A DNA stretch of 64,000 nucleotides from Clostridium sp. C2-6-12 (GCF_009928485.1 NZ_JAABNP010000013.1:1-64000), one strand, 5' to 3'. Shown: positions 44,332 through 54,582, counted from the stretch's first letter. The notes: generated by a model not told the origin, from the sequence alone. Numbers and translations are program-made.

Positions 44332-45246
44332 TTAAAGTGTGTTAAGATCAAAAGGTGTATTTTGATATACACAATAATTCAGCCAATTTCCAAAAACTAT
44401 ATTAGCGCTTCCTCTCCACATTTGCCATGGAGTTTGAGTTGGATCATCGTTTTTAAAATAATTTTTTGGAATAGCTATTTTATCTCCCTTTTCTAAATCT
44501 CTTACATATTCATCTTTTAAGGTGTTTCTATCATATTCAAGGTGACCTGTTATAAATACTTTTCTTCTATCTTTTGAAGCAACAATAAATACGCCTGCTT
44601 CCTCAGATTCAGATAATATTTCTATATCAGAAACCTTTTCTATATCCTCTTTTCTAACTTCTGTATGTCTTGAGTGAGGCGCATAAAAAATATCACTTAA
44701 CCCTCTTGTGAGATCAGCCATTTCATCATTTACAGTATGAGAAAATACTCCAAACATTTTTTCCTTTAAATCATATTTAGGTATATTATAGTGATAATAT
44801 AATCCTGCTTGAGAAGCCCAACAAATATGAAGCGATGAAAATACATTGGTTTTGCTCCATTCCATGATCTTTTTAAGTTCTTCCCAATAAGTAACATCTT
44901 CAAATTTCATTTGTTCAACAGGTGCTCCTGTTATTATAAGCCCATCATACTTTTGGTTCTTAATGTCATCAAAATAACAATAAAACCTTTCTAAATGTTC
45001 TAAAGGTGTATTTTGTGAAACATAACTTTTTGTTTGTATTAAGGTTATTTCTACCTGAAGCGGTGAATTGGACAAATATCTTAGTAATTGATTTTCTGTT
45101 ACAATTTTTTTTGGCATTAAATTGAGAATTGCTATTTTTAATGGTCTTATATCCTGAGTATTAGCCCTTTCATCATTCATTATAAATATATTTTCATTAG
45201 ATAAAACCTGAAATGCAGGTAATTCTATAGGAATTTTAATTGGCAT
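44332..45246 (-). CDS. metAA: Homoserine O-acetyltransferase (MetA type)
   Basis: 304 residues, activating homoserine for methionine synthesis. Catalytic Cys142 (HICWASQAG), His235 and Glu237 (GHLEYDR) are in place. Position 111, the acyl-CoA selector, is Glu (TGAPVEQM), which in B. cereus MetA directs acetyl-CoA, whereas Gly111 in E. coli directs succinyl-CoA. So I call acetyltransferase. No SAM or T-box riboswitch is seen upstream. Alone between unrelated genes. Confidence 0.93.
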   Translation of the reverse strand: MPIKIPIELPAFQVLSNENIFIMNDERANTQDIRPLKIAILNLMPKKIVTENQLLRYLSNSPLQVEITLIQTKSYVSQNTPLEHLERFYCYFDDIKNQKYDGLIITGAPVEQMKFEDVTYWEELKKIMEWSKTNVFSSLHICWASQAGLYYHYNIPKYDLKEKMFGVFSHTVNDEMADLTRGLSDIFYAPHSRHTEVRKEDIEKVSDIEILSESEEAGVFIVASKDRRKVFITGHLEYDRNTLKDEYVRDLEKGDKIAIPKNYFKNDDPTQTPWQMWRGSANIVFGNWLNYCVYQNTPFDLNTL

Positions 45247-45698
45247 TCCTAAAGTCCCCCTTCTGTCTAAATTTTTGTTTATAATTGCTATTGCTAAAAC
45301 TTATTATAACTATTATATCAAAATTCTATTTCTTATCAACAAAATAAATATATTGTAGCTATATTAATCAAAGTAACGAGCTGAATTAATTATAAAATAA
45401 AATCACATTATCGCTTTTCTTAAAGCAATTAATTAGACACTACTAGAATAATTTCATATTTTATGGTAAATAATATGTCATATCCTAAAATATCCAATTA
45501 ACTATTTCTAAAAATTTAGTACCTTAGAATATTTTTTTAACATTAATTTGCATGCATAATTATTAAACTTTTTATATTTTTATTCTAAACATTCAAATAA
45601 TTAAATTTATTCATTACTCCCGAATAGTCTTAACAACTATTATAATCACAATTATGCTATACTTATAAATATACATTTATAAAAAGGGGGCATGTATA
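45247..45698. other. Divergent intergenic region, no gene seen
   Basis: About 450 bp of AT-rich DNA upstream of metA (minus) and the lactonase (plus). I looked for a SAM riboswitch core on the minus strand and found none. No coding frame. Confidence 0.5.
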
Positions 45699-46760
45699 AT
45701 GGTTTTAAAATCTAATATATTAATTGGTTTTGTCGGAACCTATACAAAAAATAATAGTAAGGGGATTTATCGCATAAATTTCAACACAGTTACTGGTAGC
45801 ATTGAGAAACAATGTCTAGGTTATGAAATTGAAAATCCTACATATTTATCTATTGATAAAGAAAAACATATACTTTATTCAAGTTGTAAAATTGGAGAAA
45901 AATCTGGCTTGTCATCTTTTAAGTATTGGCAAGAAAAAGATCAATTATATTTAATAAATTCCATCCTTTTAGAAGAAAAACAACCTTGTCACGTAAGCTT
46001 AAGCAATAATAAACAAAAAGCTATTACTTCAAATTATCATGAAAATAAAATGCTTATTTATAGTACTTTAGATGGATTAATATTAAATTCACCAATTGCT
46101 GGAAGCCATAAAGGTTCTAGTATAAATAAAACAAGGCAAGAAAAACCTCATATCCATTGTTCTATACTTACAGCTGATGAAAAATACATTTTGTCAATTG
46201 ATCTAGGAATAGATAAAATGATTGTTTCTACTTTAAATAACAATAATGAGCTGATTCAATTAAATGATATGAGTTATTCTTTCCCACCAGGAACAGGACC
46301 AAGACATATAACATATTCTATCAATAAGCCTTTTTATTATGTTATAAGTGAATTGACTTCTGAAATTTTTGTTTTTAAGTATGATTCTAAATCAAAAACT
46401 CCTTTTAAGAATATTCAAGTATTAAGCAGCTTACCGATAGAATATAAAGGTAAGAAATCTGGTGCAGCTATACGTATTCACAAAAATAATAAATTTCTCT
46501 ATACTTCAGATAGGGGAAATAATTCTTTAAGTTTATTTTACATTAGTTCTAAGGACGGAACCTTAGAACACATTAACACCCTTTCATGTATGGGGGATTC
46601 ACCTAGAGATTTTCAAATTGATCCTACAGGTAACTTCTTGCTTTGCGCAAATGAAAACTCTAACACCATTACAATATTCTCTATCAATCAAACAACAGGA
46701 ATATTAAAATTAATTAAGGAAGAAAATATTCCAACTCCTATTTGTATTGAATTTGCATAA
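45699..46760 (+). CDS. Lactonase-family seven-bladed beta-propeller (6-phosphogluconolactonase-like)
   Basis: 353 residues of the YbhE/Pgl type. Repeating blade elements such as FVGTYTKNNSKGIYRI, PTYLSIDKEKHILYS, PHIHCSILTADEKYIL, FPPGTGPRHI, and FLYTSDRGNNSLSLF recur along the chain. RBS AAAGGGGG. The physiological substrate may be 6-phosphogluconolactone, but many paralogues act elsewhere. Monocistronic. Confidence 0.85.
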   Translation: MVLKSNILIGFVGTYTKNNSKGIYRINFNTVTGSIEKQCLGYEIENPTYLSIDKEKHILYSSCKIGEKSGLSSFKYWQEKDQLYLINSILLEEKQPCHVSLSNNKQKAITSNYHENKMLIYSTLDGLILNSPIAGSHKGSSINKTRQEKPHIHCSILTADEKYILSIDLGIDKMIVSTLNNNNELIQLNDMSYSFPPGTGPRHITYSINKPFYYVISELTSEIFVFKYDSKSKTPFKNIQVLSSLPIEYKGKKSGAAIRIHKNNKFLYTSDRGNNSLSLFYISSKDGTLEHINTLSCMGDSPRDFQIDPTGNFLLCANENSNTITIFSINQTTGILKLIKEENIPTPICIEFA

Positions 46761-46776
46761 TAATTCTAAATAAAAC

Positions 46777-46824
46777 AAAGGCTGAAACATTAAGTTAATT
46801 AATCTTATTGTTCAGCCTTTTTTA
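46777..46824 (+). terminator. Terminator of the lactonase gene
   Basis: AAAGGCTGAA... and ...TTCAGCCTTTTTT form a GC-containing stem with a T-run ending near 46824, 17 nt after the stop. Confidence 0.75.
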
Positions 46825-46957
46825 ATACTTTTAGCAGTATAACCTTAAATATATACAATTTTTTCGTTTTACTTACAAAACTCATATACATTTTACATAT
46901 ATTTTAAATTATTTTCAGTAAAAATTATATTATTTTTTAGTGTAAACCTTTTTTACT

Positions 46958-46986
46958 TTGACATTGTTGTTTAACTTAAATATAAT
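46958..46986 (+). promoter_or_regulatory. Consensus promoter of the adenine deaminase gene
   Basis: TTGACA (46958-46963), 17-bp spacer, TATAAT (46981-46986), a perfect sigma-A promoter. Its transcript would begin near 46993, immediately ahead of the palindromic repeat. Confidence 0.85.
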
Positions 46987-47005
46987 AGAAAAAATAAACA
47001 CCTAT

Positions 47006-47045
47006 AGCAAGAGCAGCTATGCTGCAATACGGAACTTTTCACATA
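47006..47045 (-). repeat. Interspersed palindromic repeat, copy in ade leader
   Basis: Minus-strand reading TGTGAAAAGTTCCGTATTGC then AGCATAGCTGCTCTTGCTAT, with the perfect dyad GCAGC-TAT-GCTGC on the plus strand. It lies in the 5' untranslated region downstream of a perfect promoter. Confidence 0.75.
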
Positions 47046-47160
47046 TAAAAGAAGTGTAAAGCATAAAAATTTAATGCCATAATAACATTTGCTACAATAG
47101 GGTAAAAATAAATCTTAAATATAAACATAATACTAGTTTTAGACAAAAGGAGGACTTATT

Positions 47161-48930
47161 GTGGATAAGAAAAAGTTAATAAATCATGTAAAAGCTTCTA
47201 ACAAAACTATAGACTGCGACTTAGTAATTAGAAATATAACAATAATTGATGTTTTTAATAAAAGTAGTTTTGTTGACAGTATTGGTATCAAAGACGGATA
47301 TATTGTTGGAATTGGTGATTATGATGGAACAGAAATTATAGATGGAACAAATAAGTATATATGTCCGGGACTTATAGACTCTCATTGCCATATTGAATCC
47401 AGTCTTGTAACTCCTGCTGAATATTATAAAGCCGCCTTATTAAATGGAGTTACTTCAGCTATCGCTGATCCTCATGAAATTGCAAATGTAATGGGAACTG
47501 ATGGGATAGAATTAATGCTCAATTCTTCTAAAGGCTTGCCTTTTGATACCTATTTTATGCTACCATCCTGTGTTCCAGGTACTAGTTTTGAAAATTCAGG
47601 TGCTACTCTCCTTGCTAAGGATTTATATGATTTTTATAAAAATGATAAAATTTTAGGGTTAGCTGAAGTAATGGATTTTCCAGCTGTCTCAAATTGTGAA
47701 GATAATATGATAAATAAACTCTATGATGCTATTAAGAGCAATAAAGTCATTGATGGACATGGTGCTGGTCTTACACCTATGATGACAAACGTATATAGAG
47801 CTGCTAATATCCTAACAGATCATGAATGTAATAATGCAGACGAAGCATTAGAAAAAGTTAAACGTGGTATGTATGTATTGATTAGAGAAGGTAGTGTAGC
47901 CAAAAATCTTAAGGAACTGTTACCTGCAGTTACTGAAGAAAATAGCTCAAGGTTTTGTTTCTGCACTGATGATAAGCATATAGATGACATGATAAATACC
48001 GGCTCAATTAACAGTTCAATAGTCTATGCTTTTAATAATGGATTAAAGCCTGAAACAGCTATTCAGATGGCTACAATTAACCCAGCTACTTTATACAAAA
48101 TTAACAATAAAGGCGCAATTGCTCCTGGCTATATAGCTGACTTTATTTTATTAGATAATTTAGAAGACTTTAATATATTTAGAGTATACAAAGAAGGAAT
48201 ACTTGTTGTTGAAAATGGAATACTCGTAAACTCAAATGATGATTTAGTAAATGTTTCAAACTTAAAATCTTCAGCTGTTAATACAATAAATCTTCCAGCT
48301 TTGAATGAAGATAGTTTTAAAATTCACATTTCAAATAAGATTTCATCAAAATTAAATGTAATAGAAATAATTCCAAATAAATTAGAAAGTGTGCATTTAA
48401 AAGTCAATGTATCTGATATTGATACACTAATAAGTGGTAAAGATGAATATTTCAAATGTTCTCCTAAGGATGATTTAATTAAAATTTCTGTTGTTGAAAG
48501 ACATAAGGCTACCGGAAACATAGGTCTTGGAATCTTAAAAGGATTAGGGATTAAAGAAGGTGCAATTGGAACTACAATTGCTCACGATTCTCACAATTTA
48601 ATTCTAGCTGGAACTAATGACAAAGATATGCTTTTTGCAGCTAAAGAATTAGAAAAATTTCATGGTGGTATTATTGTTGTAAAGGACGAAACGGTTCTTG
48701 CTCATATTCAGCTTGAAATTGGTGGCCTTATGACACACAGGAAATATACTGAAATCCAAGGAGACTTAGAAAAACTTCATTCTGCAGTTAAAATAATTGC
48801 TCCTCAAATTGATTTTAATCCTTTTTTAACACTATCCTTTTTGTCCCTGCCAGTGATACCTGAAATTAAAATTACAGATAAAGGACTATTTGATGTTGTT
48901 AACTTTAAATTTATAGATATATTAGAATAA
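47161..48930 (+). CDS. ade: Adenine deaminase
   Basis: 589 residues, amidohydrolase that converts adenine to hypoxanthine in purine salvage. Metal ligands: PGLIDSHCHIESS, ADPHEIANV, CTDDKHIDDM; C-terminal ADE domain with GNIGLGILKGLG and ATTIAHDSHNLILAG. GTG start preceded by GGAGG. Driven from a near-perfect promoter through a leader containing a palindromic repeat. Alone in its operon. Confidence 0.95.
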   Translation: MDKKKLINHVKASNKTIDCDLVIRNITIIDVFNKSSFVDSIGIKDGYIVGIGDYDGTEIIDGTNKYICPGLIDSHCHIESSLVTPAEYYKAALLNGVTSAIADPHEIANVMGTDGIELMLNSSKGLPFDTYFMLPSCVPGTSFENSGATLLAKDLYDFYKNDKILGLAEVMDFPAVSNCEDNMINKLYDAIKSNKVIDGHGAGLTPMMTNVYRAANILTDHECNNADEALEKVKRGMYVLIREGSVAKNLKELLPAVTEENSSRFCFCTDDKHIDDMINTGSINSSIVYAFNNGLKPETAIQMATINPATLYKINNKGAIAPGYIADFILLDNLEDFNIFRVYKEGILVVENGILVNSNDDLVNVSNLKSSAVNTINLPALNEDSFKIHISNKISSKLNVIEIIPNKLESVHLKVNVSDIDTLISGKDEYFKCSPKDDLIKISVVERHKATGNIGLGILKGLGIKEGAIGTTIAHDSHNLILAGTNDKDMLFAAKELEKFHGGIIVVKDETVLAHIQLEIGGLMTHRKYTEIQGDLEKLHSAVKIIAPQIDFNPFLTLSFLSLPVIPEIKITDKGLFDVVNFKFIDILE

Positions 48931-48991
48931 AATAAAATTTAAACAAAATTTTATTTTTATTAAATCAATCATTTAAATGCTTTATCATAAT

Positions 48992-49047
48992 AAAAGAGAG
49001 CGTAATAGAACTATCAAATTTTTGATTGTTTTATTACACTCTCTTTT
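48992..49047. terminator. Bidirectional terminator between ade and HD-GYP genes
   Basis: AAAAGAGAGCGTAATAGAAC and TTTTATTACACTCTCTTTTA form a long, nearly perfect stem with A and T runs at its two ends, placed between convergent genes. Confidence 0.75.
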
Positions 49048-49106
49048 ACTAAAAACTATTTTTTTACTCGATTTTAACTTAAAATATACCAAAAAGTTAT
49101 ATGCCT

Positions 49107-50216
49107 TTAATTTAAATCGTACTTTACCCTAGTAATAACTATGGATATTTCCTTAATTAAATCAACTTTTTCACCAATTCTAGTTACTCTTGGACTGTCT
49201 ATTACTTTTAACTTTGGTCTTAATGGAAATCCTGGTGTTGTTTCTTCTACAATTGCAGTATCTCCTGTGCTTATTTCTACTATAGTTCCCTGAGGATATG
49301 GAATTACAATCCTACAAAAAGTATTAACAATATTATAATCAAACTTGGTACCAGCGTTTGACATTAAATATTCTAGGACATCGCTTGGAAACATTGCCCT
49401 CTTATCTGGCAAATCTGTAGATAAATTATCATATGTATCGGCTATACTAACAATATTACTTAAATCAAGAATATTATCTCTAGACAATCCATCTGGATAA
49501 CCACTTCCATTAATGCATTCATGATGTTGAAGTACTACTAACTTACTTAAACTATTAATGTTATAAGTACTAGATAAATACTTATATCCAATCCTAGGAT
49601 GCTGCTTTAGTATATCTTTTTCTTCTTCATTCAAATATCCTTCTCTATCCAAAATATCTTTTGGTAATAAAGATTTTCCAATATCATGAATTAATGCTCC
49701 TATGCATAAGGCCTCTAATTTTTTCTTAGGAAATTTAAAAGCTATTCCTATTGTTAGGGCTATTACTGCCACATTTACTGAGTGAGAAAACATATAGTTA
49801 TTCATACTTCTTATATCAACTAAAGCAAGCATTACATCTTTGCGATTTAATATATCGTCAATTAAACTTACTGCCATTTTTCCTATATTATAAAAATAGC
49901 TTTGTTCCTGCCATGAGTAATCAGCTTCACCATTTTTTTCAGGTTTGCCCTTATTAAGCCTTCCTATATTAGAAAAAGCTTCTTTAATAGTTATAATTGC
50001 TTTTTGTCTTAATTCTGGTTTTATAATATCCTCAATTTCATCATTACTATATTTATCCACTATATATATTGATAAAATATTTATCTGTTTTATTTTTGCT
50101 ATTGTACTTTCTCTTAAAACTACCCCGGCTCTAAGTAAAATACGTCCATCAACATCATATAATGTTTTCCCAAGTACTGTATTAGGTCTTACATTTTCAA
50201 TTGGAACCAATCTCAT
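49107..50216 (-). CDS. HD-GYP domain phosphodiesterase
   Basis: 369 residues. The N-terminal domain (1-60) VPIENVRPNTVLGKTLYD is the common pre-HD-GYP module. The HD-GYP domain has ALIHDIGKSLLPKDIL, LQHHECINGSGYPDGLS (GYP), and SIADTYDNLSTD. It should cleave cyclic di-GMP. RBS AGGGGG. Cytosolic; alone in its operon. Confidence 0.92.
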   Translation of the reverse strand: MRLVPIENVRPNTVLGKTLYDVDGRILLRAGVVLRESTIAKIKQINILSIYIVDKYSNDEIEDIIKPELRQKAIITIKEAFSNIGRLNKGKPEKNGEADYSWQEQSYFYNIGKMAVSLIDDILNRKDVMLALVDIRSMNNYMFSHSVNVAVIALTIGIAFKFPKKKLEALCIGALIHDIGKSLLPKDILDREGYLNEEEKDILKQHPRIGYKYLSSTYNINSLSKLVVLQHHECINGSGYPDGLSRDNILDLSNIVSIADTYDNLSTDLPDKRAMFPSDVLEYLMSNAGTKFDYNIVNTFCRIVIPYPQGTIVEISTGDTAIVEETTPGFPLRPKLKVIDSPRVTRIGEKVDLIKEISIVITRVKYDLN

Positions 50217-50421
50217 TAGCCTATATTCCCCCTAAACTTTGCTATCAGCTCCTATAGCTTTAATATACATTTATGTTATAACCGAAGTCTTGAATACCAA
50301 TTGTTACTTTTTGCCTTTAACCTTTTCTTTTTGCATACTTGTAAATTTTTGCATTCTCCAACTATTTTATTATCGGTAATGCCTTAAATTACTTTAATTT
50401 ACTAAGATATAATTGTAAAAT

Positions 50422-51228
50422 TTAAACTAAAATGAATTTTTCTATTACTTTAGCAATACCATCTTCATCATTTGAAGCAGTTATATAATCAGCTGCTTCT
50501 TTAATTTCTTTAGTTGCATTATCCATTGCTACTCCTAAACCTGCATATTTAATCATAGACAAATCATTTCCTGCATCTCCACATGCAATTATTTCTTCCT
50601 TTTTGATTCCAAGATATTCTCCAAGTCTTTTGAGGCCAAGTCCCTTATCAACTTCCTTATGAGTAAATTCTAAGAAAAATGGTGAACTTTTAAATACACT
50701 GTATTTTTCATAAACTTCCTTTGGTAATTTTTCTATAGCTGGATCCAATATTTCTTGTGGATCTATCATCATTACCTTTATAATATCTTCTTCATCATCA
50801 ACTTCATTAAAATCCTTTATATTAATATCAATACCATTAATTTCAGCTTCATGCTCTGTGTATTGACTGTTTTTAGGAGTAATTAACCCTTCCTTAGCTG
50901 AAAAGGCATGAATATTAATATTAAGTTCTTTACTTATTTCATATATATATTTTAAATCCGCTCCTTTTAAAGAAACCTTAGACACAATTTCTGCTGTATT
51001 AGTATTTTGGACTAATCCCCCATTAAAGCTTAAAACATAATCTTCACCTTTTGTAAGTTCAAGTTCCTCTAAATATCTCTTTATTCCAATCAGTGGTCTT
51101 CCTGATGCTAATACTATTTTTACTCCTTTTGCTTCAGCCGCCTTAATTGCTGCTTCAGTTTTTTCAGATACCTTTTTATCTGACGTTAATAACGTTCCAT
51201 CCATATCTAATGCAATTAATTTATACAT
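50422..51228 (-). CDS. Cof-type HAD-family phosphatase
   Basis: 268 residues from ATG at 51228, six bases after GGAGG. Motif I ALDMDGTLLTSDK, motif II VLASGRPLIG, motif III and IV GLKRLGEYLG... GDAGNDLSMIKYAG. Type IIB cap (SPFFLEFTHKEVDKG). Sugar-phosphate or flavin phosphatase likely; substrate unknown. Confidence 0.92.
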   Translation of the reverse strand: MYKLIALDMDGTLLTSDKKVSEKTEAAIKAAEAKGVKIVLASGRPLIGIKRYLEELELTKGEDYVLSFNGGLVQNTNTAEIVSKVSLKGADLKYIYEISKELNINIHAFSAKEGLITPKNSQYTEHEAEINGIDINIKDFNEVDDEEDIIKVMMIDPQEILDPAIEKLPKEVYEKYSVFKSSPFFLEFTHKEVDKGLGLKRLGEYLGIKKEEIIACGDAGNDLSMIKYAGLGVAMDNATKEIKEAADYITASNDEDGIAKVIEKFILV

Positions 51229-51463
51229 ATTATTCCTCCATTTGTTCAATTGTGCTTCTTTAAATTATATCATGAAATTTATATACTTAATATCACTAAT
51301 TATCATATAAAATTATTTTTAACTTAATAGTGGAATATGCAATATAATTTAAATTTAACCCAATTACTTTTTATATAAAATACTCTAAATCATCTAAATT
51401 TGTAACTAATAGTAGTTTTTATTCATATTATGAATCATATCTAAAACTTATGAGGTTATATTT

Positions 51464-52090
51464 ATGCTTGAGTCTCTTTTATTAGTTGCTTCAATATGTA
51501 TAGATTCCTTTGTTGCAAGCATCGCTTATGGTACCTCGAAAATCCGAATACCTCCATTATCTGTAATAATAATAAATTTAGTCTGTACCATTACCTTTGC
51601 CTGCTCATTATTCATGGGATCAATTTTTAAAAGCATCCTTCCAGGTAGAATTCCTATGTTTTTAGGATTTTTCCTTTTAATGATAATCGGAATATATAGA
51701 TTGTTTGAGTGTATCTTTAAAGCATACATTTCTAAATATTCCAAATCAGATAAACCATTAACTTTTAAACTTTTCGATTTTCAATTTGTTTTACAAGTGT
51801 ATGCAAATGAAATTATAGCTGATTTTGATAATTCTAAATGCTTAAATATTAAAGAGTCTTTTTATTTGGCCATAGCATTATCATTAGACAGTCTTGCAGT
51901 TGGATTTGGTTCCAGCTTATGTAGTATTAACTATTTTGAAGTATTAATATTATGTTTTATTATAGGAGTTCTTTGTGTATCACTGGGAGTATTGATTGGC
52001 CGAAAATTTGCTCAAAAACTTCCTTTTGAGTTATCATGGCTTTCTGGCTTCCTTCTAATCCTACTAGCCATACTTAGAATTATAAAATAA
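51464..52090 (+). CDS. ytaF: Sporulation membrane protein YtaF (MntP-like)
   Basis: 208 residues, six hydrophobic helices with the paired signatures CIDSFVASIAYGTSKI and ALSLDSLAVGFGSSL, related to manganese efflux MntP. The long central loop is the YtaF form. Known in Bacillus as sporulation membrane protein. RBS GAGGT upstream. Presence supports a spore-former. Confidence 0.88.
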   Translation: MLESLLLVASICIDSFVASIAYGTSKIRIPPLSVIIINLVCTITFACSLFMGSIFKSILPGRIPMFLGFFLLMIIGIYRLFECIFKAYISKYSKSDKPLTFKLFDFQFVLQVYANEIIADFDNSKCLNIKESFYLAIALSLDSLAVGFGSSLCSINYFEVLILCFIIGVLCVSLGVLIGRKFAQKLPFELSWLSGFLLILLAILRIIK

Positions 52091-52454
52091 ATTACTTCCA
52101 TAAAATTTTACCTAGATGTAGATGCACAATTTCCTCATATAATTTATGATAGATTATTAATTTTTCAAATTCAAAACTACAAAGTATGTAATAAGAAAAT
52201 AATATATAGTCAATAATTTCTTTATTACAAATTATAAGAAATTATTGATTTTATTTTTTAAATTACATTATCTTTTACTTAATTCTATCTTTCTGTTAAA
52301 ATATTAATAGGATATTATTAACATTTAAAATTATTATACCAAAATTCAACTTTTTAAATCTTTTAATAGCAATTTTGTTTATAAAAAATTAACATAATAA
52401 TTTATTTTAATATTTAAAGGGAATGTATGTCATTTTAATGAGGGGGATAGATTA
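52091..52454. other. ytaF-HD-GYP intergenic region
   Basis: Contains the ytaF terminator at 52210-52260. No coding frame. I searched for a cyclic di-GMP riboswitch before the following HD-GYP gene and found no matching core. Confidence 0.5.
52210..52260 (+). terminator. Terminator downstream of ytaF
   Basis: TCAATAATTTCT (52210-52221) and AGAAATTATTGA (52237-52248), then TTTTATTTTTT. Confidence 0.8.
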
Positions 52455-53525
52455 GTGGAACATATTTTAGTTGTCGATGATAATGTAACAAATTTAAAAT
52501 TTGCAGAGCAAGCATTAAAACCACATTATAAAGTTACTTTACTAACTTCTGCTATGCAAACCATGAAATTTTTATCAAAAAATATACCAGATTTAATATT
52601 ACTAGATATTAAAATGCCAGAAGTAAATGGATATGAAATTTTCAAAACCATTAAATCTATGGATAGATTGAAAAATATACCAATAATCTTTTTAACTGCT
52701 TTAAACGATATTGAAAGTGAATTAAAATGCTTAAAGCTTGGAGCTATAGATTTCATTGGAAAACCATTTGTTCCCGAATTAATGTTAAGTAGAATAAAAA
52801 CCCATTTAGAACTTTCAAATTATAGAAAAAATCTCGAATTTCTTGTACGTGAAAAAACTGAAACTATAGAAAATCTTCAAGATAGTATGGTTGTTGGTCT
52901 TGCTGAATTAGTTGAATGCCGAGATGGAGAAACTGGTGGCCATATAAAAAGAACTGCTAAATATCTTGAGATTTTAGTTTATGCTATGAAAGAAGCAGGA
53001 GTATATTCTGAGAAATTAACAGAAGAATATATTCATGACATTATACGTTCTGCTCCACTTCATGATATAGGTAAAATAGGAATTTCTGATGGAATTCTTT
53101 TTAAGAGAGGCAGTTTTGATGAAAATGAACGCGATTACATGAAACAGCATACAACTCTTGGAGGTATGGCTCTTCAAAAAGTAATCGATGCTACTGCTAA
53201 TGAAAATTTTTTATACGTAGCTAGGGATATGGCCCTTTGTCACCATGAAAAATGGGATGGTACTGGATATCCATCAGGTCTTTCAAAATATAATATTCCT
53301 CTTTGTGCAAGAATTATGGCTTTAGCTGACGTTTATGATGCTCTAACTTCTGAACGCCCCTATAAAAAGCCATATTCACACATAAAAGCTGTTGAAATAA
53401 TTTTAAGCGGTTCTGGAACTCATTTTGAACCTTGTATTGTAGATACATTTAAATCCATAAGCGATAAGTTTAGTGTTATATCAGAAATATATAAACAAAA
53501 GGTGGAGATTATTGAAAATGAATGA
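52455..53525 (+). CDS. Response regulator with HD-GYP output (RpfG type)
   Basis: 356 residues. REC domain with phospho-acceptor Asp51 (LILLDIKMPEVNG) then HD-GYP with APLHDIGKIGI, CHHEKWDGTGYPSGLS, and ALADVYDALTSERPY. A predicted cyclic di-GMP phosphodiesterase controlled by phosphorylation. GTG start with GAGGGGG. Its last 8 bp overlap the start of the following REC-Hpt gene. Confidence 0.93.
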   Translation: MEHILVVDDNVTNLKFAEQALKPHYKVTLLTSAMQTMKFLSKNIPDLILLDIKMPEVNGYEIFKTIKSMDRLKNIPIIFLTALNDIESELKCLKLGAIDFIGKPFVPELMLSRIKTHLELSNYRKNLEFLVREKTETIENLQDSMVVGLAELVECRDGETGGHIKRTAKYLEILVYAMKEAGVYSEKLTEEYIHDIIRSAPLHDIGKIGISDGILFKRGSFDENERDYMKQHTTLGGMALQKVIDATANENFLYVARDMALCHHEKWDGTGYPSGLSKYNIPLCARIMALADVYDALTSERPYKKPYSHIKAVEIILSGSGTHFEPCIVDTFKSISDKFSVISEIYKQKVEIIENE

Positions 53526-54582
53526 AAATAATAAACCTCTTACTGATCAAAAAGCAAAAGTATTAATAGTAGATGATAGTATTGTAACACTAAAAATTGA
53601 AGAAAACTTAATGAAATCTTATGGTGTGGATGTAACTACTGCAAAAAGTGGCAAAGAATGTATAGCTTTACTTAATGCTAATAGATACGACATTATATTT
53701 ATGGATCACTTAATGCCAGAAATGGATGGAATTGAAACAACTAAAAGAATTCGAAAAATGAAGGATGATTATTATAGAGATGTTATTATTATTGCTTTAT
53801 CAGCCAGCATAGCTCCCAATATCTACTCTGTATATATAAAAAATGGCTTTAATGATTTTTTAGAAAAACCAATAAATACTTTCAAATTAAATGATTTTCT
53901 TCGAACTTATTTACCAAGAAAATATATTATAGAAACAAAATTATTTAATAATAAAGAAAGCGGATTAGGAGAAATATTAATAAAAGATGTAGATACAAAA
54001 AAGGCTATTCAAAATTGTGGCGGGATTATAGATAATTACCTTTCTTTGCTTTCAGTTGCATATAATGATGGTAAAAATAAAATTAAATTAATAAAGGATT
54101 ATGCATTAAAAGAAGACATTACAAATTATACAATTGAAGTTCATGCGCTAAAAACTGTAGCAAACTTAATCGGTCATGATAAACTAGCTCAGTTATCAAA
54201 ACGTCATGAAATTGCAGGTACAAATAATAATCTTTCCTTTATTTTAAAAAATGTTGATTTTCTTCTTGCTTCTTATGATGAATTATTAAATAATATAAAA
54301 TCAGTTCTTCCTGAAGAACATTTAGTTATTAAAGAAAAAAATAAAAATTATACTATTGAAGATTTAAATGCTTTAGCGAATTTCGCTTTAGAATCAATTG
54401 ATAATTTTGATTTAGATGCAATCAATGAATCTTTAGATCATTTACTTCATTATGATTTATCTCAATATGAAATGGCATCTATTGAAAAAACCAAATCGTT
54501 TATAAATATTTTCGATTATGATAATGCAAGTAACGAAATTAAAAATTTTAAAAACAGCTTATATATGCACAGAAATTCTTAA
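53518..54582 (+). CDS. REC and Hpt-type phosphotransfer protein
   Basis: 354 residues. N-terminal REC domain, phospho-acceptor Asp63 in YDIIFMDHLMPEMDG; Lys in FLEKPINT. The middle (about 150-290) is helical with a candidate Hpt His in IEVHALKTVANLIG, and a C-terminal helical region follows. The start is the ATG at 53518; GGTGGAG is ten bases upstream. The overlap with the HD-GYP regulator implies coupled synthesis and a shared phosphorelay, with no kinase nearby. Confidence 0.82.
   Translation: MNENNKPLTDQKAKVLIVDDSIVTLKIEENLMKSYGVDVTTAKSGKECIALLNANRYDIIFMDHLMPEMDGIETTKRIRKMKDDYYRDVIIIALSASIAPNIYSVYIKNGFNDFLEKPINTFKLNDFLRTYLPRKYIIETKLFNNKESGLGEILIKDVDTKKAIQNCGGIIDNYLSLLSVAYNDGKNKIKLIKDYALKEDITNYTIEVHALKTVANLIGHDKLAQLSKRHEIAGTNNNLSFILKNVDFLLASYDELLNNIKSVLPEEHLVIKEKNKNYTIEDLNALANFALESIDNFDLDAINESLDHLLHYDLSQYEMASIEKTKSFINIFDYDNASNEIKNFKNSLYMHRNS

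Larger units (their letters stand above)
46761..47160. other. Lactonase-adenine deaminase intergenic region
   Basis: Holds the lactonase terminator (46777-46824), a consensus promoter (46958-46986), and one palindromic repeat copy (47006-47045) in the roughly 170-nt leader of ade. No riboswitch of the purine class was recognised. Confidence 0.5.

Noticed and set aside
45247-45698. SAM riboswitch or T-box upstream of metA
   Set aside because: No SAM-box core, T-box sequence or large terminator hairpin could be found on the minus strand.
52091-52454. Cyclic di-GMP riboswitch before the REC/HD-GYP gene
   Set aside because: The only structured element is the ytaF terminator; no aptamer core was recognised.
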